Position numbers and translations under genes: made by a program
Assembly: GCA_002839825.1 (NCBI GenBank)
Contig: PGYU01000001.1
Location: 526,698-571,465, forward strand
From: Ignavibacteriae bacterium HGW-Ignavibacteriae-1
Lineage (GTDB): Bacteria > Bacteroidota > Ignavibacteria > Kapaibacteriales > UBA2268
DNA length: 44,768 bases
Direction: 5' to 3'
In this document: in pieces, positions 24,848 to 32,008 of the stretch
Numbering within the stretch: position 1 is the stretch's first letter
Layout: the number at the start of each line of letters is the position of its first letter
The notes under the pieces: generated by a model
What the model saw: the letters and a program-made list of their open reading frames with translations, nothing else
What the model was told of the DNA's origin: nothing
The model's database searches: none

Positions 24848-26872
24848 ATGAAAAAAATTATCCTATTTCTATCCATTTTAGCCCTTACCTCTCATAATTC
24901 ATTAGGCATGTGGGAATTATGTACTACTTCTAAATCAGGAAGTATTAATTGTCTTGAGAGTTCCGATGGAATTTTATACGGTGGAACAAGTAACACCACT
25001 TTCATTATTTCTACAAATAAAGGTGTTAGTTGGGAAGTCAAATCGGAAGGATTACCAAACAGAAAAGTTGTTTATGATATAGCGTTACTTAACAATTATA
25101 TTTTCTTGTGTATTGAGGATAAGGGAATATTTCGCTCATCAGACAAGGGTGAGAGTTGGATTGATATGAACAGTTCCATTCCAACCAAATACATTTATTC
25201 TTTTACAACTCATGAAGGTAAATTGTATGCAGGGACATATGATTACGGTGTGATTGTTTCTGAGGATAATGGACATTCTTGGACAGTTTATGATACAGGC
25301 TTTGTTGATTACGGAAGAATTTCTGCTTTAATGATTCATAATGATATAATTTATGCCGGTGCAGAACAAGGAATGTACTCAGCAGATATTGATAATCTTG
25401 AATGGAATCTAATTGGTTTGCTAACTGAAAGGGTCTTGTCATTGGCTGTAAAAGATGAACTTGTCATTGTCGGTACGTATGGGACAGTTTACACTACTAC
25501 TGATAACGGTATAAACTGGCAGAAAGGTGGAATAAATTCGGCTAAAGTAAACGGTATTCAAATATTAAATTCAAGAATTTATGCAGCTACTGATTTTGGT
25601 TTGTTAATATCAGATGATGATGCAATCACGTGGAAATGGCAAAAGACCGGTTGGGCAGACCGTGTAAATGAGACGATACTAATTGTTAATGACGATATAT
25701 ACTTAGCCCAATTAACGGGTACGCTCTACCATTCTTCAGATAGTGGTGATACATGGCGAAACCCTGAATTGAGTACAAATACAATCAGATCAATAGTTGA
25801 AATCAATGGTGAAGTGCTCGCAGGTTCAATGGATAGCGGCATTTTTGCAAGTACAGATAATGGATACACTTGGACAGTGCGAAACAATGGATTAGAAAGC
25901 CTCTATATCACTCAGTTGTTAACTTATAATAATAAGGTTTATGCTTGTACAAATGATGGAATGATTCACATTTCTACCGACAATGGATTTACTTGGCAAA
26001 AAAAGGGAGATGTTGATTCAGGCAAAAGAATTAATTCCATAGTCTCACTTCATGACAACATGTTTGTTGGAGTGGAGGGTGGTGGCATTTGGGGCAGTTA
26101 TGATGAAGGATTGAATTGGATAAAAATCCAAGATTCTTCTTATAAATCGCTCACACACATAATTACTGACGGTGAAAATCTTTATGGCTTTGGGAAAGAC
26201 AATGGATTCTATATTTACAAATCTGAAGATTATGGTTTGAATTGGACTAAAATCAGTTCAGATTTGACAAAAATCAGCACAACCTCGTTTTATATACATG
26301 AAGGTGTAATGTATATGGGTGGATTTGAGAGTGGATTTTATGTGTCCTACGATGAAGGTGAAAGTTGGAAGTTAAGAGATAAGGGTATCGAAGGTTATTA
26401 TATTGGATTGATTAAGTCAATTGGTGGATATTTATTTGCAAACTCTTCCGTGTCAAATGACAATGGAAATACATGGTTCTCAAGATCTGAGGGACTAAGA
26501 AGCGGAGTTCAATGCTTAGTCGAAGTTGGTGATTATGTTTTTGCCGGCACTTACTATGGAGTTTATCGAACATTATTTAAAGATTTAGAAATCACTTCTG
26601 TCAATGAAAATTCAGTGAATGATATAATCTCCGTCTTTCCCAATCCGGCAACGGAATTTATAGAAATCAGTTCTCACACTATCAACCGTAGGGTTGATGA
26701 AATTGCTGAAATAAAAATCTTCAATACTCTTGGTGAGAGTATTATTGAATTGCCAGATGTCCAACATCTTGGAGATGTTGGACATCTACAACGCATTAAT
26801 ATTTCGCATCTCCCTCGTGGTGTGTATTATGTCCGTATGGGTAATCGGACGGAGATGTTTGTGAAGATGTGA
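24848..26872 (+). CDS. Secreted Asp-box beta-propeller protein with T9SS sorting domain
   Basis: A 674-residue exported protein. The ATG at 24848 gives a signal peptide (MKKIILFLSILALTSHNSLG); longer in-frame starts run back through the hairpin block. The body has twelve Asp-box motifs of the S-x-D-x-G-x-x-W type (for example SSDKGESW, SEDNGHSW, STDNGYTW, SYDEGESW), about 40-50 residues apart. This is the pattern of sialidase/YCF48-like propellers, which usually bind rather than cut when catalytic residues are missing. The last 85 residues form a type A sorting domain (VFPNPATEFIEISS … LPRGVYYVRMG). A perfect inverted repeat lies inside this domain (26755-26787). Flanked on both sides by repeats; likely its own unit. 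Confidence 0.87.
   Translation: MKKIILFLSILALTSHNSLGMWELCTTSKSGSINCLESSDGILYGGTSNTTFIISTNKGVSWEVKSEGLPNRKVVYDIALLNNYIFLCIEDKGIFRSSDKGESWIDMNSSIPTKYIYSFTTHEGKLYAGTYDYGVIVSEDNGHSWTVYDTGFVDYGRISALMIHNDIIYAGAEQGMYSADIDNLEWNLIGLLTERVLSLAVKDELVIVGTYGTVYTTTDNGINWQKGGINSAKVNGIQILNSRIYAATDFGLLISDDDAITWKWQKTGWADRVNETILIVNDDIYLAQLTGTLYHSSDSGDTWRNPELSTNTIRSIVEINGEVLAGSMDSGIFASTDNGYTWTVRNNGLESLYITQLLTYNNKVYACTNDGMIHISTDNGFTWQKKGDVDSGKRINSIVSLHDNMFVGVEGGGIWGSYDEGLNWIKIQDSSYKSLTHIITDGENLYGFGKDNGFYIYKSEDYGLNWTKISSDLTKISTTSFYIHEGVMYMGGFESGFYVSYDEGESWKLRDKGIEGYYIGLIKSIGGYLFANSSVSNDNGNTWFSRSEGLRSGVQCLVEVGDYVFAGTYYGVYRTLFKDLEITSVNENSVNDIISVFPNPATEFIEISSHTINRRVDEIAEIKIFNTLGESIIELPDVQHLGDVGHLQRINISHLPRGVYYVRMGNRTEMFVKM
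26755..26787 (+). repeat. Perfect inverted repeat within a sorting-domain coding region
   Basis: AGATGTCCAACATCT and AGATGTTGGACATCT are exact 15-bp inverted copies separated by TGG. Each arm is itself a 6-3-6 palindrome. The 33 bases stay in frame and encode PDVQHLGDVGHL, placed between a strand and the terminal LPRGVYYVRMG of the T9SS tail. This resembles coding-region palindromic elements such as those of Rickettsia. Confidence 0.85.
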
Positions 26873-26879
26873 CAGATGA

Positions 26880-26958
26880 AGACTTCGGAAGTCTAATTTT
26901 CTAAAGTATATGAATAAAATAAGCTTCTTGAAGTTAATTATAAAGACTTCCGAAGTCT
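26880..26958. repeat. Inverted repeat pair AGACTTC(G/C)GAAGTCT
   Basis: AGACTTCGGAAGTCT (26880-26894) and its exact reverse complement AGACTTCCGAAGTCT (26944-26958) flank 49 AT-rich bases. Each copy can also fold alone (six pairs, three-base loop). The first lies eight bases after the propeller gene's stop and is followed by AATTTTCT, so it may serve as a weak terminator. Confidence 0.7.
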
Positions 26959-26966
26959 AACTCAAA

Positions 26967-27002
26967 AATCATCTTAATCACAAAAATCACACAAATCATA
27001 GT
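26967..27002. repeat. Four-copy 9-bp tandem repeat
   Basis: AATCATCTT, AATCACAAA, AATCACACA and AATCATAGT follow each other with an exact 9-base period. Next comes TCAGACAA and a small hairpin (GGAGAT 27018-27023 with ATCTCC 27036-27041) just before the stop of the minus-strand glycosyltransferase. GGACGGAGAT here also occurs at the end of the propeller gene (about 26847-26856). Confidence 0.65.
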
Positions 27003-27045
27003 TCAGACAAACGGGACGGAGATTTTCACGGTTCCATCTCCCCCC

Positions 27046-27903
27046 TCAATTCTCGCTGCGATATGTGAGTCCTGCCCAGATGGCTTTGAATGTGGTTTTT
27101 ATATCTTCGAGTGATCTGCTATATTTCAGAAATAAAAATGTATAGGCGATAGGTCGCAACAATTTCACAAAAATATTCCCGTATAAGCGGTCTATCACTA
27201 CTAAGTTTCTAATTGAATAAAAACTTTTCCATGTAAAATCTGCAAAGTTCTCTGGTGGGTCAATCATACGCACTAAATTGGCATCACGCACCAAGAGCAT
27301 TTTATATCCCTCTCTTTGGGCTCTGAGGAAGTATTCTGTGTCATCGGCAAAAATGAAAAATTTCTTCTCCGGTAGTCCAACTTTGCGTATTACTTCTTTA
27401 GCGAACAATGGTCCTTCAAATGTTGGTCCTTGCACTTCGATTGTCTCATTTGTGAGGTCGCTTTCGGATATAACTCGCTTCCAAATATGTTTGAATGGAT
27501 TCGTCAGGTTTAGTTCGATACAATCGTTCAGATAGGGTCTTTTGTCTCTCCAGAGCCTAAGTGGAAAGAGCACATAACTCGCTTTGTAATGCTTGATTAA
27601 TATTTCTAAGCAATCCTTTTCGGGGACAACGTCATCGTCCATAATCCAAATCAAATCGCAATCGCTTGACTCAGCTTCTTTGAATGCTCTGTATTGACCA
27701 CCGGAACTACCCAGATTCTCTTGCTTTATAACAATCAAATCCTTTTGCAATGACAACCAATCTTCGGTGCCATCTGTAGAGGAGTTATTGATTATGATGA
27801 TATTATCAATTTTGTAGGATTGTTCACGCAGCGCCCCGATTACTTTTTGTAGTAAATCGAGTCTATTGTAAGTTACTACGGCTGCTGTTACTTTGTAATT
27901 CAT
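27046..27903 (-). CDS. Family 2 glycosyltransferase (rhamnosyl/galactofuranosyl-type)
   Basis: 285 residues, cytoplasmic GT-A fold. The N-terminus VTAAVVTYNRLDLLQKVIGAL, NNSSTDGTEDWL and the DDDVVPE metal-binding motif (about 90-96) identify GT2. FADDTEYFLRA near residue 190 is the acceptor-site region seen in rhamnosyltransferases and GlfT-like enzymes. A C-terminal hydrophobic patch may sit on the membrane. The ATG at 27903 overlaps the Nudix stop by 4 bases (ATGA), with GGTGAG upstream. Last gene of the long minus-strand run; the acceptor and sugar are unknown. Confidence 0.85.
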   Translation of the reverse strand: MNYKVTAAVVTYNRLDLLQKVIGALREQSYKIDNIIIINNSSTDGTEDWLSLQKDLIVIKQENLGSSGGQYRAFKEAESSDCDLIWIMDDDVVPEKDCLEILIKHYKASYVLFPLRLWRDKRPYLNDCIELNLTNPFKHIWKRVISESDLTNETIEVQGPTFEGPLFAKEVIRKVGLPEKKFFIFADDTEYFLRAQREGYKMLLVRDANLVRMIDPPENFADFTWKSFYSIRNLVVIDRLYGNIFVKLLRPIAYTFLFLKYSRSLEDIKTTFKAIWAGLTYRSEN

Positions 27904-28367
27904 AATCTCACCTTGTAATGAGTTCCTAAGTCGCTCAAGCAATAGTCTCTGAATATCCGCAAGCCCTCACGATGCGAAGGCAAGACCATCAATTCGTGAG
28001 ACTCGGCAAAATTTGTCCATTTGAATTCTTGATGTTCATCCGAAATTTTGACAATATCGGTAAAATTGACCAAAACACCGAATACGGGAGCGAAATTTAC
28101 TTGATTTGCATGATAATCGAAAAAAGTTGTCACATATGGCAAACACCAAATTGTATCTGAAACTAAATCTGTTTCCTCCTTCAATTCACGGAGTGCAGCG
28201 TCGAGAGCTGTCTCATTTTTCCAAATTCCTCCTGTTACTGTTTGCCAAATCCCCGGATAAACTCTCATTTTATCAGCACGTTTGAGTACTAAGTATTCAT
28301 ATTCTTGAGTAGCTGGATTATATCGCGCAATATGAACTTGGACAGTTGTGAGATTAGCTTCTTGCAT
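27900..28367 (-). CDS. Nudix hydrolase (NudB-like)
   Basis: 155 residues. The Nudix box runs from G46 to E65 (GGIWKNETALDAALREL then KEET), with the two catalytic glutamates present and the usual late Gly replaced by Asp67. The overall pattern (VHIARYNP … YEYLVLKRADKMRVYPGIWQTVTGG) resembles dihydroneopterin-triphosphate or dATP pyrophosphohydrolases. Among glycan genes it may instead hydrolyse a nucleotide sugar or act in housekeeping. I choose the ATG at 28367; a TTG four codons earlier is possible. The start lies inside the 3' end of the GT4 gene (14-base overlap), and the stop overlaps the next ATG. Confidence 0.87.
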   Translation of the reverse strand: MQEANLTTVQVHIARYNPATQEYEYLVLKRADKMRVYPGIWQTVTGGIWKNETALDAALRELKEETDLVSDTIWCLPYVTTFFDYHANQVNFAPVFGVLVNFTDIVKISDEHQEFKWTNFAESHELMVLPSHREGLRIFRDYCLSDLGTHYKVRL

Positions 28368-29535
28368 TGCGTTTTTCAAGTTTATTGATGAAGTTCATTA
28401 ATCGCTCTGCTTCCACTTCCCAATTATATGTCGAATGTGCCTTTAAAGAAGCCTCCATCATATCATTAGTATCAGCAATTAGCATTTTTTCCATAGCTTC
28501 AGCAATGTCAATTGGAGCTGCTGATTTTGCAACGATTCCCGAACCGGTTGATTCGACAATTCTCGCAGTGGGAATCATCGGTGTGACAACAACCGGCAAT
28601 CCCAAAGCAAAATATTCAAATAGCTTATTGTGGATTGTGTAATCATTGAAATCATTCAATTCGTAAGGAATTATACCATAATCAGCTTCATACAGCAATT
28701 CGCCCAATTCTTCGCCGGAATACTCACCATAAAATATAATGTGATGATAGATACCTAATTCATCACATAATTTTTTATAATCCTCCTCGCAATCCCCAAA
28801 TCCGGGTAGAATTACCTCGAAATTCAGTCCTTTGTCGAACAAAATTTTACAAGCGTGAAAGAAACTCGTTAAACTTTTTTCGGAGGTCAACATACCATGA
28901 TGAATGAAAATGGGTGTTTCATTGGGTTCTTTATCGCAAACCGAAGGGTGCAAATCCTTAGTAGGAGAATTATATATACAAACAATCCTGTCTTTATCGA
29001 ATTGATATTCTTGGGCTAATCTTTCGATTTGTTCCTTGCAAACCACAATAATTCCATCTACTTTCCCGACTGCTTTTTTTTCTTTTCGGAAGGGAAAATT
29101 CAATGTATGAATTATAAATTTTTTCAAGGCACTCGAGTTATACTTTTTCCAGCTTTTCATCGCAGCAGGATAATTTTCCGCCATGTCCATCAATACCGGA
29201 ATATTTGTATCTTTAACCAAATCTGCCACTAATGATGACAAGAACATCTCTCTGACAATAATCAAGTCAGGATTGAATTCTTTGATATTTTGCGCAATAA
29301 ATTTTTTCCATTTCGGATTCATATCCAAAGGCGTTGATTGCCACGACCTACCTGAGCTATCTAATGCTCTGAATTCAAAATCTTCATCGCTTTCTGCTTC
29401 AATGTTGTCACTAAAGCTACGAACTAAAAGTCTGGCTTTTGCACCGTTCTCTTTAAATGTTTGGAACATTTTCTTAATTCGTGGTTCGTAGGGATAATGG
29501 CTAAAGAACACATATAAAATTCGTTGAAATCTCAC
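28354..29535 (-). CDS. Family 4 glycosyltransferase
   Basis: 393 residues with the two-Rossmann GT-B fold. The N-terminal half opens RILYVFFSHYPYEPRIKKM. The C-terminal half has HHGMLTSEKSLTSFFHACKIL, a GFG-D-ED segment, and the nucleotide-sugar E-x7-E region FEYFALGLPVVVTP (about 320-335). The start is GTG at 29535, overlapping the DUF368 stop as GTGA, with GGAG upstream. Probably adds one sugar to a lipid-linked intermediate at the inner face of the membrane. Confidence 0.88.
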   Translation of the reverse strand: MRFQRILYVFFSHYPYEPRIKKMFQTFKENGAKARLLVRSFSDNIEAESDEDFEFRALDSSGRSWQSTPLDMNPKWKKFIAQNIKEFNPDLIIVREMFLSSLVADLVKDTNIPVLMDMAENYPAAMKSWKKYNSSALKKFIIHTLNFPFRKEKKAVGKVDGIIVVCKEQIERLAQEYQFDKDRIVCIYNSPTKDLHPSVCDKEPNETPIFIHHGMLTSEKSLTSFFHACKILFDKGLNFEVILPGFGDCEEDYKKLCDELGIYHHIIFYGEYSGEELGELLYEADYGIIPYELNDFNDYTIHNKLFEYFALGLPVVVTPMIPTARIVESTGSGIVAKSAAPIDIAEAMEKMLIADTNDMMEASLKAHSTYNWEVEAERLMNFINKLEKRNARS

Positions 29536-30416
29536 TTTTTAACTCCACTCATAAAATAAGATGCCGCAAATCCGAGCAAAAGGAAAAACACGCTTAAAAT
29601 AATCGGCGTTAATCCCAAAACAGGTTCTTTCATAACTTCGAGCGACACTTGAATCACTGATGCAACAATCAATCCGAGTATAAAATAGTAAGTTTCGGGC
29701 GGATATTTTTCCATCAATTTATTAATTACTTTCGAGGCTACTATCAAGCCCGGTAAGACACCAATTCCCATTAATGCAAGTTGGACAAGCATTCGATTAT
29801 CTACGAAATGAAGAATATTGTAATATACGCCGAGGCTAACCAATAATGCAGAACCCGAAAAGCCGGGTAATACCATTGATACAGCACCAACAAAACCACA
29901 AAATATTAGCCATAATGCGTAGAAAAAGTCTATGGTTGTGATAGTAAAGAAATCGCCGAATTTGTAAACAATTTCCGGCGTCATGTTGCCCTCGCCCCCA
30001 CTCTTTTGTCCAAAGTATGAGGTGACAATTACAGCAGCAATTGCAACTACAAAAATGATTAATCGTTTCGGATTGACTTTCATGTCATGATGCAAATTTA
30101 GGATAAATGGCACAGCACCAACAATCAATCCAATGAAGAAAATATAAGTATATTGAGCAGTAGTGGCATCTTCGAGTAGGAATGTAAACAATCTGGCAAA
30201 AAGCACAACACCAACCACGGCTCCTAATCCAATCTTTAGCAAAAGAATAGTGTATTGCTTTCGTTTTTCCCTATTTTGAAAGTAGAATCCTACAGCTTCG
30301 GTCAACTCTTTGTAAATTCCGAGAATGAAAGCCATCGTGCCACCGCTTACACCCGGAATAATATTTGCAATGCCAATCAAAACACCTTTTAGGAAGGTCA
30401 AGATAAAATCAATCAT
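29532..30416 (-). CDS. DUF368 membrane protein (PopT-type undecaprenyl-phosphate transporter)
   Basis: 294 residues with about eight to nine membrane segments. The family signature GVLIGIANIIPGVSGGTMAFILGIYKELTEA is near the N-terminus. A second related motif, GAVSMVLPGFSGSALLVSLGVYY, appears in the second half, giving the inverted-repeat design with paired re-entrant loops. DUF368 proteins (PopT) have been shown to return undecaprenyl phosphate across the inner membrane for reuse. The gene lies two bases after the YqaA-like gene and overlaps the GT4 start by 4 bases, so the three are almost certainly made together. Family assignment firm; transport role by homology. Confidence 0.9.
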   Translation of the reverse strand: MIDFILTFLKGVLIGIANIIPGVSGGTMAFILGIYKELTEAVGFYFQNREKRKQYTILLLKIGLGAVVGVVLFARLFTFLLEDATTAQYTYIFFIGLIVGAVPFILNLHHDMKVNPKRLIIFVVAIAAVIVTSYFGQKSGGEGNMTPEIVYKFGDFFTITTIDFFYALWLIFCGFVGAVSMVLPGFSGSALLVSLGVYYNILHFVDNRMLVQLALMGIGVLPGLIVASKVINKLMEKYPPETYYFILGLIVASVIQVSLEVMKEPVLGLTPIILSVFFLLLGFAASYFMSGVKK

Positions 30417-30418
30417 AT

Positions 30419-31027
30419 TTAGAATTTGAAAATTAACAAAAATAAGAAAAACAAAACTAAGCTTATAAAGAATACAATCGCTATCACTCGTGAATATTTA
30501 TCAAGGAAAACTTGGACTGCCGGTCCAAATAAATAAATCAGCAATGCCAACGCAAAAAATCGGAATGAACGCCCAAGAATACAAATAAGTATAAAATTTC
30601 CTAAATCCATTTCCGCTACACCTGCAGCTAAAGTTGCAATTGCGAATGGAAGTGGAGTTACTGAAGCAATAATCAGAGTCCATTCTGCTAAATCACCTCT
30701 GAACGTAACCAGAAGGGAGTCCCAAGTATCGCTTGAGCCATACATTGTGACGATTGATTGCCCAATAGATGACATGAATTCCATGCCAAGATAATAAGCA
30801 AACATACCTCCAAGTACCGAACCTAAGGTTGCCCAAAGAGCAAACTGAAAGGCTCGCTTTGGCGATGCAATCGCTATCGGAATGAAAGTTATATCTATAG
30901 TTATCGGGAAAAAGGATGAATCTGCAAACGAGTGCAGAAACAGTGTTGTACGGGCATAGGGTTTTTCGGCAAATAGGGAAACCCAAGATACAAGCCTGTG
31001 TTTGAGACTTCTAAGCTTTTTGAGCAT
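30419..31027 (-). CDS. YqaA-family VTT-domain membrane protein (DedA superfamily)
   Basis: 202 residues with about five membrane or re-entrant segments. SFADSSFFPITIDITFIPIA and the downstream GSVLGGMFAYYLG mark the VTT (SNARE-associated) fold. SVTPLPFAIATLAAGV and ILGRSFRFF carry the second re-entrant loop and conserved Arg. DedA relatives (UptA) flip undecaprenyl phosphate; the YqaA branch itself has no settled function. Its neighbour is a second, unrelated carrier-recycling family (DUF368). Gap to accA upstream: 30 bases. Confidence 0.87.
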   Translation of the reverse strand: MLKKLRSLKHRLVSWVSLFAEKPYARTTLFLHSFADSSFFPITIDITFIPIAIASPKRAFQFALWATLGSVLGGMFAYYLGMEFMSSIGQSIVTMYGSSDTWDSLLVTFRGDLAEWTLIIASVTPLPFAIATLAAGVAEMDLGNFILICILGRSFRFFALALLIYLFGPAVQVFLDKYSRVIAIVFFISLVLFFLFLLIFKF

Positions 31028-31057
31028 ATAATTATTTTAGAATGACCTTTTTAATAA

Positions 31058-32008
31058 TTATTCTTGCCATACGCCCATAGCGTAAAATTTATCACGTCTT
31101 GCTCTTATCAATTTTGAAAGCTCTATTTTGGACAATTTGCTGATTTCTTTGTCCAAAACATTTTTCAAATTTTGATACATTGCAGTTGGATTATTGTGGG
31201 CACCACCTAATGGTTCGCTAACAATTTCATCAATGATTTTGTGTCCTTTCAAATCTTCAGCAGTAAGTTGCAAAGCTTCTGCGGCTTGTTCCTTGTAATC
31301 CCAACTTCTCCATAAAATACTGGAGCAAGATTCGGGTGAAATCACTGAATACCAAGCATTTTCCAACATCAAAATCCTATCGCCCACACCAATACCAATG
31401 GCTCCACCTGAAGCTCCTTCGCCTATCACAACAACAATGATTGGTGTTTTGATTTTGCTCATGAGCATGAGATTTGATGCAATTGCTTCTGCTTGACCAC
31501 GCTCTTCGGCTTCGATTCCCGGAAATGCGCCGGGAGTGTCGAGCAATGTTATGATTGGTTTTTTGAATTTTTCTGCTAACTGAAAAAGTCTAGCTGCTTT
31601 GCGATAACCTTCGGGATTTGCCATACCAAAATTACGATACAAATTTGATTTAGTATCGCGACCTTTTTGGTGACCTACCAGCATTACAGATTTACCGTTC
31701 AATTTAGCAAAACCGCCAATGATTGCGGGGTCGTCTTTAAATTTTCTATCACCGTGAAGTTCTACAAAATCTGTAAAGACATTTTTAATATAGTCCGATG
31801 TAATTGGTCTCTCGGGATGTCTGGCTAATTGGACGCGTTGCCAACGAGTGAGATTTTTGTAGATATCAATTCGTAAATCATCAATTTTCAATTCTAAGTC
31901 TGAGATTTCCTTACTTATATCAATCTGCTTTCCGAGTTCACGCATCTCAGCAATTTTTTGTTCCAATTCAACAATCGGCTTTTCAAAATCTAAGATTACC
32001 TTTGCCAT
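31058..32008 (-). CDS. accA: Acetyl-CoA carboxylase carboxyltransferase subunit alpha
   Basis: 316 residues, the full length of AccA. With AccD it transfers carboxyl from biotin to acetyl-CoA for fatty-acid synthesis. A helical N-terminus is followed by [16 protein letters not shown], the family core [30 protein letters not shown] (oxyanion and CoA site), and [13 protein letters not shown]. The ATG lies inside the last codons of the glycosyltransferase fusion upstream (ATGGCAAAGGTAA, 13-base overlap). A core lipid gene thus sits inside the polysaccharide operon. Confidence 0.97.
   Translation of the reverse strand: MAKVILDFEKPIVELEQKIAEMRELGKQIDISKEISDLELKIDDLRIDIYKNLTRWQRVQLARHPERPITSDYIKNVFTDFVELHGDRKFKDDPAIIGGFAKLNGKSVMLVGHQKGRDTKSNLYRNFGMANPEGYRKAARLFQLAEKFKKPIITLLDTPGAFPGIEAEERGQAEAIASNLMLMSKIKTPIIVVVIGEGASGGAIGIGVGDRILMLENAWYSVISPESCSSILWRSWDYKEQAAEALQLTAEDLKGHKIIDEIVSEPLGGAHNNPTAMYQNLKNVLDKEISKLSKIELSKLIRARRDKFYAMGVWQE

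Noticed and set aside
24552-24876. Minus-strand frames across the hairpin block
   Set aside because: They cover a terminator and palindromes, have no ribosome site and no protein-like composition.
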